A stretch of 64,000 nucleotides of DNA, from assembly GCF_022750545.1 (NCBI RefSeq), contig NZ_PUIC01000001.1:558001-622000 (forward strand). Direction: 5' to 3'. The translations under genes and the position numbers were made by a program. Origin of the DNA: Caulobacter sp. CCUG 60055. GTDB taxonomy: Bacteria > Pseudomonadota > Alphaproteobacteria > Caulobacterales > Caulobacteraceae. Positions 7,516-18,585 of the stretch are shown here, piece by piece (the stretch's first letter is position 1; each line of letters starts with the position of its first letter). A model generated the notes under the pieces. The model did not search any database and was not told where the DNA came from. It was given only the letters and a program-made list of their open reading frames with translations.

Positions 7516-9180
7516 CTAGCCGGGCGGCTGCGCCTGCCGCCGGACGACGGCGTCGATGTCGGCGCCGGCCGGCAACGTCCCGTAGCTTCGCCCCCAGTCG
7601 CCGTCCAGGCGCGAGGCGCAGAAGGCGTCGGCCACGGCGGGCGGAGCGTGCCGGACCAGCAGGGCGCCCTGAAGCAGCAGCGCCATGTCCTCGGCCAGGC
7701 GCCGGGCCCCGGTTTCGGCGACCGGTCCGGCCAGCCGGTCGGCGACCGACCGCACCGCGCGGTCCAGGCGCGGATCGGCGCCCTTGGCCAGAGCCGTTTC
7801 GGCGACATAGGCCTCGACCGCCGCCGGCTCCTTGCGCAGGGTGCGCAGGACGTCGAGGGCGATGACGTTGCCCGAACCTTCCCAGATCGCGTTCAGCGGC
7901 GCCTCGCGATAGAGCCGGGCCAGGGGCGCCTCTTCGACATAGCCGGCGCCGCCGTGGCACTCCATGCACTCGTAGACGAAGTTCGCATTGCGCTTGGTCA
8001 GCCAGTATTTGCCGAGCGCCACGGCCAGGCGCGAGAACGCCTTGTCCTCCTCGGTCTCGGCGTCGAAAGCGCGGGCGACGCGCATGGTCATGGCCGCGGC
8101 GGCCTCGTACTCGACCGCCAGGTCGGCGATCACCGCCTGCATCGCCGGCTGGTCGATCAGGGTCTTCTGGAACACCCGCCGGCCGCTGACGTGGTGCGCC
8201 GCCTGGGCCAGGGCCATGCGCATGATCCCCAGCGTGCCGGCCATGGTGTCGAGCCGGGTGTGGTGGACCATGTCGATGATGACGTTGACGCCCCGCCCCT
8301 CCTCGCCCAGCAGCAGGGCGTAGGCGTCGTGGTACTCGATCTCGCTGGAGGCGTTGGACTTGTTGCCCAGCTTGTCCTTCAGCCGCATGACCTGGACCCC
8401 GTTCCGCTCGCCGTCGGGCGTGATGCGCGGAACCAGGAAGCAGCTCAGGCCGCCCTCGGCGTAGGCCAGGGTCAGGAAGGCGTCGCTCATCGGCGCCGAG
8501 CAGAACCACTTGTGGCCCACCAGACGGTAGGCCTTGCCGGGCCCGCCCTGGCCGTCGAGCGGATAGGCCTTGGTCGAGTTGGCGCGCACGTCGCTGCCGC
8601 CCTGCTTCTCGGTCATGGCCATGCCGATGGTGACGCCGGCCTTCTCGGCGACCGGCCGCAGCGGCGCGTCGTACTTCCCGCCCAGCAGCTTGCCCAGCCA
8701 GGGCGCGGCGACGTCGGGCTGGTGGCGCAGGGCCGGCACGCTGGCGTAGGTCATGCTGATCGGGCACATCACCCCGGCCTCGGCCTCGGTGAACAGGGCC
8801 AGCAGGGCGGCGTGGGCGACGTGGCCGCCTGGACGGCCGGCGGTCCAGGCGATGTCGTGGATGCGGTGGTCCATCGCCAGCGTCATCAGCTCGTGATAGG
8901 CGGGATGGAACCGCGCCTCGTCCAGGCGGCGGCCGTAGCGGTCGAAACCGACCAGCTCGGGCGGATAGCGGTTGGCCGTCTCGCCCAGGTCGAGCACCTG
9001 CTCCGAACCCGCCGCCTCGCCCAGCGCCGACAGCGGCGCCTCGGTCCAGGCCCCGCCCTCGCGCACCGCCGCCTCGCGCAGCGCCGCGTCGGTCAGGAAC
9101 AGGTTGCGTCCGGCGAACGGCGGCGGCTGGTTGAAGACCTCGTGCGTCTCCAGATGGGTCGCGGGGGCGAAGCGAAGCAT
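7516..9180 (-). CDS. aidB: AidB-type acyl-CoA dehydrogenase family protein
   Basis: A 554-residue flavoprotein of the acyl-CoA dehydrogenase superfamily in the AidB branch. In E. coli AidB belongs to the Ada adaptive response to alkylation and binds DNA. The N-terminal ETHEVFNQPPPFAGRNLF is the AidB-specific extension, followed by RRLDEARFHPAYHELM, ITMTEKQ-type MAMTEKQGGSDVRANST, KDKLGNKSNASSEIEY, MVHHTRLD and AIWEGSGNVIALDVLR. Length matches E. coli AidB (541). ATG at 9180 follows a strong GGAGGA site and starts the homology. It is divergent from uvrA across a region holding an SOS box and a strong dyad. Whether it repairs, shields or detoxifies is unsettled. Confidence 0.88.
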   Translation of the reverse strand: MLRFAPATHLETHEVFNQPPPFAGRNLFLTDAALREAAVREGGAWTEAPLSALGEAAGSEQVLDLGETANRYPPELVGFDRYGRRLDEARFHPAYHELMTLAMDHRIHDIAWTAGRPGGHVAHAALLALFTEAEAGVMCPISMTYASVPALRHQPDVAAPWLGKLLGGKYDAPLRPVAEKAGVTIGMAMTEKQGGSDVRANSTKAYPLDGQGGPGKAYRLVGHKWFCSAPMSDAFLTLAYAEGGLSCFLVPRITPDGERNGVQVMRLKDKLGNKSNASSEIEYHDAYALLLGEEGRGVNVIIDMVHHTRLDTMAGTLGIMRMALAQAAHHVSGRRVFQKTLIDQPAMQAVIADLAVEYEAAAAMTMRVARAFDAETEEDKAFSRLAVALGKYWLTKRNANFVYECMECHGGAGYVEEAPLARLYREAPLNAIWEGSGNVIALDVLRTLRKEPAAVEAYVAETALAKGADPRLDRAVRSVADRLAGPVAETGARRLAEDMALLLQGALLVRHAPPAVADAFCASRLDGDWGRSYGTLPAGADIDAVVRRQAQPPG

Positions 9181-9201
9181 GACGGCGTCCTCCTGCCGGC
9201 G

Positions 9202-9207
9202 ATCATA
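9202..9207 (-). promoter_or_regulatory. Putative -10 element of aidB
   Basis: On the minus strand TATGAT lies 22 bases before the aidB ATG. The best -35-like hexamer, TTGCCT (9227-9232), is separated by 19 bases, which is longer than ideal and would fit an activator-dependent promoter. Weak inference from sequence alone. Confidence 0.35.
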
Positions 9208-9239
9208 GCCCGGCGGACGCCAGGGCAGGCAACCGATGA

Positions 9240-9270
9240 CACCCTGCTGACAAGTCCTGTCAGCAGGGTG
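9240..9270. promoter_or_regulatory. Perfect 13-bp inverted repeat between aidB and uvrA
   Basis: Arms CACCCTGCTGACA (9240-9252) and TGTCAGCAGGGTG (9258-9270) are exactly complementary around AGTCC. It lies 60-90 bases upstream of aidB and just before the uvrA promoter. No T tract follows on either strand. It could be an operator for an unidentified dimeric regulator or a transcribed hairpin; an operator seems more likely from its divergent-promoter position. Confidence 0.6.
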
Positions 9271-9274
9271 ACGT

Positions 9275-9303
9275 TTGTTCGCAAATTGTTCTTGTGTTAA
9301 TAG
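9275..9303 (+). promoter_or_regulatory. Putative uvrA promoter
   Basis: TTGTTC (9275-9280) and TAATAG (9298-9303) are separated by exactly 17 bases. The LexA-type box at 9277-9291 overlaps the -35 element and spacer, which is ideal for repression. Confidence 0.55.
9277..9291 (+). promoter_or_regulatory. LexA (SOS) box
   Basis: GTTCGCAAATTGTTC is a perfect match to the alphaproteobacterial LexA consensus GTTC-N7-GTTC. It lies 81 bases before the uvrA start, inside the predicted promoter. LexA repression of uvrA, relieved on DNA damage, follows from known biology of the clade. Confidence 0.88.
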
Positions 9304-9371
9304 CGACTCCAAGCACTACATTCCGGTATCCCGCTGCGACCCTCCGCGGCTGAAGGCGTTTCGTTCAGGTC

Positions 9372-12272
<2,901 letters not shown>

Positions 12273-12282
12273 CGCCGCCGGG

Positions 12283-12301
12283 CGAAGGCGTAACGCCTTC
12301 G
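12283..12301 (+). terminator. Hairpin after uvrA
   Basis: Arms CGAAGGCG (12283-12290) and CGCCTTCG (12294-12301) with a TAA loop begin 10 bases past the uvrA stop. The following run is GC-rich, then TTTGCT, so it is a weak intrinsic terminator candidate between converging genes. Confidence 0.45.
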
Positions 12302-12327
12302 TCCGGGGCCTTTGCTCGGACCGCCCG

Positions 12328-13221
12328 TTAGAACACCTCGGAAGGATCGGCGGTCAGGGACTGGTAGATGCTGGCGGACGGCCCGACGAGCAGGGTCAGG
12401 CCCAGCGGCCAGAGCAGGGCCGAAAACACCAGATAGATCAGGGTGATCGGGGTGAAGTACGTGGCCATGGAGGTGGTGTCGGGCTTGAACACCGCGCCCG
12501 CCGCGCCGACGCCGCCCGTCACCGCCGCCAGCGCCATGAAGATGGTCAGGCCCAGCATGTAGACGATGAAGGCGAAGATCGCCGCCAGCATGTAAGCGCC
12601 GAGGATCGGCCAGAACCGTCCCTTGGTCAGCCGCCACGAGGTCGGCAGGCTGATCTGGCGGGTGTCGAAGGCGACGGCGTTGGTCAGGGACAGCCGCACG
12701 ACGATGAACAGCAGCGCGCCGATCGCAGAAATGACGACGGGGACGCCGACGAAGACCGCCGCCACCTTGCTCATCGCCGCGACCGAGATGATGACCACGA
12801 CGGCGGCCAGGACCAGGCCGAAATAGGCGGCGAACACCACCAGCCCGACCAGCAGCAGGGCGCCCAGCTGCAGCAGTTCGTCGACGCCGAAACGCAGATA
12901 GCCCGCCCGATCCTCCTGGGGACGCAGGACGGCGCGGTAGGTCGCCGCGTAAAACACCGCATAGACGGCGAAACCGATCAGGGACGCCACCAGCAACGCC
13001 GGGGCGGCCTGGGCGAAGGCCGCGCTGATGGCGGTGGGATCGTTCTTCAGTTCGGGCGATTCCAGCCGGGCCAACGCGCCGCCGCCGAACAGGATCATGC
13101 AGCCGCCGCTGATCACGGTCTGCACGAACATGACGGCGGCCCACCACAGGATGATCTGCGGCTTGGACTGGATGAGCCGAAATCCGGTGAAGGCGGCATG
13201 CGTCGCCGAGAACTTGTTCAT
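12328..13221 (-). CDS. Polytopic membrane protein, tandem paralogue 2
   Basis: A 297-residue integral membrane protein with about six hydrophobic segments and no recognised catalytic motif. It begins MNKFSATHAAFTGFRLIQSKPQIILWW and contains the paired-family motifs FGVDELLQLGALLLVGLV and WRLTKGRFWPILGAYMLAAI. The neighbour at 13340-14248 has the same layout (FGSDEWRILRLLLIVFLVG, WRLTRNVFWRLTGAYLLAAV), so the two are paralogues from an old duplication. It lies 118 bases downstream of that gene on the same strand and may share its transcript. Function unknown; this resembles uncharacterised alphaproteobacterial membrane families. Confidence 0.75.
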   Translation of the reverse strand: MNKFSATHAAFTGFRLIQSKPQIILWWAAVMFVQTVISGGCMILFGGGALARLESPELKNDPTAISAAFAQAAPALLVASLIGFAVYAVFYAATYRAVLRPQEDRAGYLRFGVDELLQLGALLLVGLVVFAAYFGLVLAAVVVIISVAAMSKVAAVFVGVPVVISAIGALLFIVVRLSLTNAVAFDTRQISLPTSWRLTKGRFWPILGAYMLAAIFAFIVYMLGLTIFMALAAVTGGVGAAGAVFKPDTTSMATYFTPITLIYLVFSALLWPLGLTLLVGPSASIYQSLTADPSEVF

Positions 13222-13339
13222 CGCTTCCCCTTGTCGCCCGCGCCGGCGGGATTCGCGCCGACGCCCCTTGGCGGCGCGCAGTTAGACACAAGTTCGGACG
13301 CGAGGCGACAGGCCCTGACCCGGCGGCGGCCCCGAACGC

Positions 13340-14248
13340 CTAGTCCATGCCCGCGCCGTGGTGGGCGACGAACGCCTTGTAGGTGTCGAGCGCCACGCCG
13401 GTCATGATGGTGACGAGCACGGTCTGCATCAGGGCGTAGAACACCTGCGAGACCACGGCGCCGAAGGTGAAGTACCCCGCCAGGGTGCTGGTGTCGGGCG
13501 CCAGCGCGGCGCCGACGTCCGAGAGCGCCCCGCCGGTGGAGAGCACCACCACGGCCATCAGGATGAAGGCCAGGACCATCACCGCCACGAACACCACCAG
13601 ATACATCACCGCCGCCAGCAGATAAGCCCCGGTCAGCCGCCAGAACACGTTGCGGGTCAGGCGCCAGGGCTCGCGCAGGGCGATGCGGTGCTCGTCGATG
13701 GCCAGGGCGGCGGCCGGGGCCAGCCGCACGAACACCACGATGGGGATCAGGAAGCTGGCGATGTCGCCCAAGAAGTGGACGACGACGCCGGCCGGGGTGT
13801 TCTGCAACAGGGTCAGGGCGACGCTGAGCAGGCCCTTGACCGCCGTCACCGCCACGAACCCGACCAGGAACACGATGAGCAGCAGCCGCAGGATGCGCCA
13901 TTCGTCCGAGCCGAAGCTCAGGGTCGCGGGGCGGCTGCGGTGCAGATAGAGGCGGAAGGCCGAGGCGGCGACGATGGCCATGGTCAGCACGCCGAGCAGG
14001 TTCGAGACGATCAGCACCGGGGCCATGGACGGCAGCAACGCGACCATGGCCGCCAGGTCGGGCGGATTGGCCTGGCGCAGGGCGTTGAAGGCGACGAGCA
14101 CCGAGCGCGGGGTCATGTAGTCGTTGGCCAGGGCCGTGGCCAGGTTACCGATGAAGAACACGCCGGTCCACGCGGCCAGGGCGCCCGGATGCTCGCGCCC
14201 CAGTCGGAACCCCTCCAACGCCGCGTCGGCGGACGAAAACCTAGCCAT
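13340..14248 (-). CDS. Polytopic membrane protein, tandem paralogue 1
   Basis: A 302-residue membrane protein paralogous to the gene at 12328-13221, with the same order of features: an N-terminal ARFSSADAALEGFRLGREHPGALAAW segment, several transmembrane helices, a conserved GSDEWRILR motif near residue 110 and WRLTRNVFWRLTGAYLL near 200. The C-terminal motif LAPDTSTLAGYFTFGAVVSQVFYAL parallels KPDTTSMATYFTPITLIYLVFSAL of the other copy. ATG at 14248 aligns with the start of the paralogue; the 22-residue upstream extension looks spurious. Function unknown. Confidence 0.72.
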   Translation of the reverse strand: MARFSSADAALEGFRLGREHPGALAAWTGVFFIGNLATALANDYMTPRSVLVAFNALRQANPPDLAAMVALLPSMAPVLIVSNLLGVLTMAIVAASAFRLYLHRSRPATLSFGSDEWRILRLLLIVFLVGFVAVTAVKGLLSVALTLLQNTPAGVVVHFLGDIASFLIPIVVFVRLAPAAALAIDEHRIALREPWRLTRNVFWRLTGAYLLAAVMYLVVFVAVMVLAFILMAVVVLSTGGALSDVGAALAPDTSTLAGYFTFGAVVSQVFYALMQTVLVTIMTGVALDTYKAFVAHHGAGMD

Positions 14249-14363
14249 GCCCCAACGGCCTCCCAAGGCGCGATCGCGCAGGCCCATATAGTCGGAAGCG
14301 GAACCGCCCGCCATGCGCCATATGGGATTTTTATCCGCGCGCGGAACGGCCTATAAGACCCCC

Positions 14364-15758
14364 ATGTCCATCAAGCCCATCCATGTCGTCGGCGGCGGTC
14401 TCGCCGGCTCCGAAGCCGCCTGGCAAATCGCGCAGGCCGGCGTCCCGGTCGTGCTGCACGAGATGCGTCCCGTCCGCCGGACCGACGCCCACCATACCGA
14501 CGGCCTGGCCGAACTGGTCTGCTCCAACTCCTTCCGCTCGGACGACTGGGAGTACAACGCCGTCGGCCTGCTGCACGCCGAGATGCGGCGCTGCGGCTCG
14601 ATCATCATGGCCAGCGGCGACGCCCACCAGGTGCCGGCCGGCGGCGCCCTGGCCGTGGACCGCGATGGCTTCTCCCAGGCGGTGACCGCCCGGCTGGAGG
14701 CCCACCCGCTGGTCAGCATCGTCCGCGAGGAGGTCGCCGGCCTGCCGCCGGAAGACTGGGACAGCGTGGTGGTCGCCACCGGCCCCCTCACCTCGCCGGC
14801 CCTGGCCGAGGCGGTTCTGGCCCTGACCGGGGAGGACCAGCTGTCGTTCTTCGACGCCATCGCCCCCATCGTCCACGCCGACAGCATCGACATGTCGAAG
14901 GCGTGGCGGCAGTCGCGCTATGACAAGGAAGGCCCCGGCGGCGACGCCGCCGCCTACATCAACTGCCCGATGGACCAGGCCCAGTACGAGGCGTTCATCC
15001 AGGCGCTGCTCGACGGCCCCAAGGCCGAGTTCAAGGATTGGGAGAACGTCCCCTATTTCGACGGCTGCCTGCCGATCGAGGTGATGGCCGAGCGTGGCCG
15101 CGAAACGCTGCGCTACGGCCCGATGAAGCCGGTCGGCCTGACCAATCCGCACACCCCCGGCGTCAAGCCTTGGGCGGTGGTCCAGCTGCGCCAGGACAAC
15201 GCCCTGGGCACGCTCTACAATCTGGTCGGCTTCCAGACCAAGCTGAAGCACGGCGCCCAGACCGAGGTGTTCCGCACCATACCGGGCCTGGAGAACGCCC
15301 AGTTCGCCCGCCTCGGCGGTCTGCACCGCAACACCTTCATCAACAGCCCGCGCCTGCTCGACGCTTCGCTGCGCATGAAGGTCCAGCCACGTCTGCGCTT
15401 CGCCGGCCAGGTGACCGGGGTGGAAGGCTATGTCGAGAGCGCGGCGGTCGGCCTGCTGGCCGGCCGGTTCGCCGCCGCCGAACGCCTGGGCGCGGACCTC
15501 GCGCCGCCGCCGCCGACCACGGCCCTCGGCGCCCTGATCGCCCACATCACCGGCGGCCATCTCGAAGGCGGCAAGTTCCAGCCGATGAACGTCAATTACG
15601 GCCTGTTGCCGCCGATGGAGGCGCCGAAGAAGGACGCCGAAGGCCGCCGCTTGCCGACCTCGGAACGCGGCCGGGCCAAGAAGCGGCTGATGAGCCTGCG
15701 CGCCGTCGCCGACCTGGGCGCCTGGCTGGACCCGGCCGCCCAGGCCGCGGCGGAATAG
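14364..15758 (+). CDS. trmFO: Folate/FAD-dependent tRNA (uracil-54-C5)-methyltransferase
   Basis: A 464-residue TrmFO, which forms ribothymidine at position 54 of the tRNA T-loop using methylenetetrahydrofolate and FADH2. The N-terminal FAD-binding fold is [14 protein letters not shown] (residues ~8-21), followed by family motifs [33 protein letters not shown] with the catalytic-region Cys, and [16 protein letters not shown]. The C-terminal [22 protein letters not shown] is diagnostic and separates it from GidA/MnmG. ATG at 14364 is chosen because homology starts at MSIKPIHVV. It is divergent from the paralogous membrane genes. Confidence 0.96.
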   Translation: MSIKPIHVVGGGLAGSEAAWQIAQAGVPVVLHEMRPVRRTDAHHTDGLAELVCSNSFRSDDWEYNAVGLLHAEMRRCGSIIMASGDAHQVPAGGALAVDRDGFSQAVTARLEAHPLVSIVREEVAGLPPEDWDSVVVATGPLTSPALAEAVLALTGEDQLSFFDAIAPIVHADSIDMSKAWRQSRYDKEGPGGDAAAYINCPMDQAQYEAFIQALLDGPKAEFKDWENVPYFDGCLPIEVMAERGRETLRYGPMKPVGLTNPHTPGVKPWAVVQLRQDNALGTLYNLVGFQTKLKHGAQTEVFRTIPGLENAQFARLGGLHRNTFINSPRLLDASLRMKVQPRLRFAGQVTGVEGYVESAAVGLLAGRFAAAERLGADLAPPPPTTALGALIAHITGGHLEGGKFQPMNVNYGLLPPMEAPKKDAEGRRLPTSERGRAKKRLMSLRAVADLGAWLDPAAQAAAE

Positions 15759-15770
15759 GACGCCGGGGCT

Positions 15771-16487
15771 TCAGAGCCGCCCCAGCAGGACCGCCGCCGT
15801 CAGCCGCAGCCGCCGCTCCAGATCGGACGGCGCGCGGCCCCCCGCGTAGACCGTCGCCAGGGCGGCGTAGGCGACCGCCGGGAACGCCGACACCGGCAGC
15901 GCCCGCGCGCCGCGCCGCGCCGCGCCCACCTCGGCCGACACCAACGCCCGCATGTCCAGGCCCGCCGGCGCACGGCCGAGGCGCATCAGGCCGGCCAGTC
16001 CCCAGGCCTGGGCCGCCGGGCGCAGCGCCTGGGCGTCCGCCGCGCCGAGGACGCCGGCCGCCAGGGCCATCAACGCCCCCGACGCGCCGTCGACATAGGC
16101 CCTCGCCGAGGCCTCGTCCGCGAACGGCGTCCGGTCCAGGTCGGCGAAGCGGGCCTCGACCATCGCCTCCAGCGGCTCGCGGGCCAGCCCGCGCCGGCGG
16201 GCGGCCGTCGCCAGGGCCTCCAGCACCGGATGGCGGCGCGGCGGCTCGCCCGCGAAGATCGCGTCGATCGCCTCGCGCCACCATGTCAGCCGGATCTCGC
16301 CGACCAGCGGCTCGCGAACGGTCTCGGCGACGTGGGCCAGTTCGTAGTTCAGGGCGTAGAGCGCGACGACGTCGGCGCGCTGCTCGGCGTCGGCGATGAA
16401 GCGGCTGGCCAGCCATCGATCCGGATCGACCCGGCGCACAAGGGCGTCGAGGTCGTCGTCTGCGGCGGGGCTCGAAGGGTCGGTCAT
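15771..16487 (-). CDS. Squalene/phytoene synthase-family protein (NDUFAF6-like)
   Basis: A 238-residue, probably cytoplasmic, all-helical protein of the trans-isoprenyl diphosphate synthase fold. It keeps the N-terminal landmark VALYALNYELAHVAETVREPLVGEIRLTWWREAI found in phytoene synthases and in mitochondrial NDUFAF6. The second Asp-rich motif of active synthases (DVGEDA) is replaced by SAEVGAARRGA, and the first Asp-rich motif is missing, so catalysis is doubtful. It is short compared with true synthases (about 280-300). By homology to NDUFAF6 a role in respiratory complex I assembly is possible, but that is inference. It converges with trmFO, 12 bases apart. Confidence 0.75.
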   Translation of the reverse strand: MTDPSSPAADDDLDALVRRVDPDRWLASRFIADAEQRADVVALYALNYELAHVAETVREPLVGEIRLTWWREAIDAIFAGEPPRRHPVLEALATAARRRGLAREPLEAMVEARFADLDRTPFADEASARAYVDGASGALMALAAGVLGAADAQALRPAAQAWGLAGLMRLGRAPAGLDMRALVSAEVGAARRGARALPVSAFPAVAYAALATVYAGGRAPSDLERRLRLTAAVLLGRL

Positions 16488-16492
16488 GGTCC

Positions 16493-16526
16493 GAAAAGCA
16501 AGGGGCCCGCCACACGGGCGGGCCCC
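16493..16526 (-). terminator. Rho-independent terminator after the PuuD-like gene
   Basis: On the minus strand the arms GGGGCCCGCC (16517-16526) and GGCGGGCCCC (16502-16511) form a perfect 10-bp stem with a 5-base loop, followed by TTGCTTTT. It sits 23 bases after the stop of the gene at 16549-17151 and separates it from the NDUFAF6-like gene downstream. Confidence 0.8.
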
Positions 16527-16548
16527 GATTCTCCTGAAAGGCTCGACG

Positions 16549-17151
16549 TCAGCCGAACAGCGTCTGGTTCATGGTCATGGTCGCCAGCATCGGGATGCTG
16601 AGCAACAGGTTGGTGCGCGAGAACAGCATGGCCGTGCGCCCGGCCTTGGCCTTGGCGTCGGCGTCGGCTTCGACGATGCCGAGGGCGATCTTCTGGTTCG
16701 GCCAGATGAACACCCACACGTTCAGGAACATGATCGTGCCCAGCCACATGCCCAGGCCGATGAAGGTGTCCTTCGGATTGGCGAAGCCTTCGGTCGCGCC
16801 CAGGGTGACGGCGCTCAGCAGATAGCCGCGCGTCACGGCCAGGATCAGCCCCATCACCCAGGTGGCCAGGGCCGCCCAGCGGAACCAGAACAGCGCCTCG
16901 GGCGCGATGTACTTGGAGACCGCCGGCTTCAGCTCGGCGGGAATGTCGGGCATCTTCCGGATCTGCACGAAGTTGAAATAGTAGAGCAGGCCGATCCAGA
17001 GGATGCCGAAGAACACGTGAAGCCAACGGAACACGGCTTCCCAGAAGATCACGCCGCCGCCGCTATGCATGAAGTAGCCGACGACGATGACCAGCGCCAG
17101 GATCACGCTGACAATCACGGTATTGCGAAAATTCGACAGAAGACCAGCCAT
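16549..17151 (-). CDS. PuuD-like (urate hydroxylase family) membrane protein
   Basis: A 200-residue membrane protein with about five hydrophobic segments. It resembles the membrane domain of PuuD urate hydroxylases: ALFWFRWAALATWVMGLILAVTRGY, FRWLHVFFGILWIGLLYYFNFVQI and FLNVWVFIWPNQKIALG. The cytochrome c domain that PuuD carries at its C-terminus is absent, and no other purine catabolism gene is nearby, so urate oxidation should not be assumed. ATG at 17151 removes an unsupported 36-residue extension. It ends at a strong terminator. Histidines in the helices could bind haem; that is untested inference. Confidence 0.7.
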   Translation of the reverse strand: MAGLLSNFRNTVIVSVILALVIVVGYFMHSGGGVIFWEAVFRWLHVFFGILWIGLLYYFNFVQIRKMPDIPAELKPAVSKYIAPEALFWFRWAALATWVMGLILAVTRGYLLSAVTLGATEGFANPKDTFIGLGMWLGTIMFLNVWVFIWPNQKIALGIVEADADAKAKAGRTAMLFSRTNLLLSIPMLATMTMNQTLFG

Positions 17152-17248
17152 GGTCCAGCGCCCCTTAAGAGTCCATCCCTGCCCTATTCTATAGGCGGAA
17201 CGGCGGCGGCTGACAGCGGAGATTTCGCCCCGGCCGCACGGCCGCTGG

Positions 17249-17611
17249 TCAGACCGCAATCAGCGCCGCGGCCAGGCGGCGGCCCTCGGCGGCCAGGACG
17301 TTGTACTCGCGCGCGGCGGTGGGGGTGTCCATGAACTCCAGGCCGACTCCGGCGGCCTTGAGCGCCTCGCGCACGGCGCGGGGCGGCAGGGCCTGGACCG
17401 TCCCGGTGCCCAGCAGAACGAACTCGACCTCGCGCGGGCCGGCGGCGATGACCTCGGCGAAGTGCTCGGGCCCCAGCTCGGCGAAGGCGCGCACGGGCCA
17501 GAGGCGCGGCTCGTCCGACAGGATGAGCAGCGAGCCTTCCCGCCGCTCTCCCGACACACGGAACCCGCCCCCGCCATAGGCGTCGATCGAGGGCGGCTGA
17601 CGGGCGGCCAT
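17249..17611 (-). CDS. Mth938/DUF498-domain protein (NDUFAF3 homologue)
   Basis: A 120-residue single-domain protein of the Mth938 (DUF498) family, soluble and without a signal peptide. Recognisable parts are IDAYGGGGFRVSGERREGSLLI, EVEFVLLGTGTVQALPPRAVREAL and the closing GVGLEFMDTPTAAREYNVLAAEGRRLAAALI. The mitochondrial member NDUFAF3 is a complex I assembly factor. It follows secF by 15 bases on the same strand, a neighbourhood conserved widely in alphaproteobacteria. Molecular function in bacteria is unknown; a role linked to membrane protein insertion or NADH dehydrogenase assembly is inferred. Confidence 0.85.
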   Translation of the reverse strand: MAARQPPSIDAYGGGGFRVSGERREGSLLILSDEPRLWPVRAFAELGPEHFAEVIAAGPREVEFVLLGTGTVQALPPRAVREALKAAGVGLEFMDTPTAAREYNVLAAEGRRLAAALIAV

Positions 17612-17626
17612 CGACCCCGTCCCGGA

Positions 17627-18571
17627 CTAGCGGGCCGTCGCCGGCTTGATCGGCTCGGCCTCGTCGAGGTCGCCGCGCTTGACGCCCCAGAGCAGGATCA
17701 GCGGCAGGGCGACGTAGATCGACGAATAGGTGCCGATCAGGATGCCGAACACCATGGTGAAGACCAGGGGGAACAGCACCGGCCCGCCCATGAACAGGGC
17801 GCCGACCAGCGCGATCAGCGCGGTGGTGCCGGTGATCAGGGTCCGCGACAGCCGCTCGTTCTCCGACAGGTCGATGACGTCGCGCAGCGGCATCTTGCGA
17901 TACTTGCGCAGGTTCTCGCGCAGACGGTCGAAGGTGATGACCTTTTCGTTCATCGAGTAGCCGATGACGGTCAGCAAGGCCGCGATCGAGGTCATCGAGA
18001 ACTCGATCTGCATCACCGCCAGCACGCCCAGGGTCAGCACGATGTCGTGGAACACCGCCAGCACGGCGCCGAAGCCGAACTGATAGGGGAAGCGGAAAGC
18101 TATGTAGCAGAGCATCAGGAACAGGGCGACGCCCAGCGCCATGAAGCCGTGGGTCAGCAGCTCGCCCGACACCTTGGGGCCGACCACGTCGACCTTCTTG
18201 AACTGGATGCCGGGAATGTCGGCCGACAGCCGGGTCTTGATGTCGTTGACCACCTGCACGGCGCTCTGGCCGGGCTGGGGGCTGAAGCGCAGCATGGCCG
18301 AGTTCGGGGCGCCGAAGCCCTGAACCTGGGCGTCATGCGCGCCCATCTTGCCCAGGTCGGCGCGCAGCTGGGCCAGCGGCGCCGGACCGGGGGTGACGAT
18401 CTCGATGAGCGTGCCGCCCTTGAAATCGATGCCAAGGTTGAGGCCGAGGAAGATCAGGGCGGCCACGGCGGCGATCAGCGCCACCGCCGAGATTCCGGCG
18501 GCGATCGGCGCGAAGCTGACGAACTTGAAGTGCGTCTGCCGCGGCAGGTAGCGGATGAGGGGCCAGCGCAT
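17627..18571 (-). CDS. secF: Protein translocase subunit SecF
   Basis: A 314-residue SecF, partner of SecD in using the proton gradient to drive late steps of Sec export. It has six transmembrane segments and a periplasmic P1-like domain. Diagnostic motifs are GIDFKGGTLIEI near residue 48, the SecDF signature around AVFHDIVLTLGVLA, and VIGYSMNEKVITFDRLREN. ATG at 18571 (MRWPLIRYLP) is chosen from family length; the longer frame overlaps the intergenic spacer. It begins 14 bases after secD stops and is followed by the NDUFAF3-like gene. Confidence 0.96.
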   Translation of the reverse strand: MRWPLIRYLPRQTHFKFVSFAPIAAGISAVALIAAVAALIFLGLNLGIDFKGGTLIEIVTPGPAPLAQLRADLGKMGAHDAQVQGFGAPNSAMLRFSPQPGQSAVQVVNDIKTRLSADIPGIQFKKVDVVGPKVSGELLTHGFMALGVALFLMLCYIAFRFPYQFGFGAVLAVFHDIVLTLGVLAVMQIEFSMTSIAALLTVIGYSMNEKVITFDRLRENLRKYRKMPLRDVIDLSENERLSRTLITGTTALIALVGALFMGGPVLFPLVFTMVFGILIGTYSSIYVALPLILLWGVKRGDLDEAEPIKPATAR

Positions 18572-18585
18572 TCTCAGCGTCTTCC

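Noticed and set aside
7411-9300. A 629-codon plus-strand open frame across aidB
   Set aside because: Antisense shadow; low-complexity Gly/His/Gln/Val composition, no ribosome site and no conserved motif.
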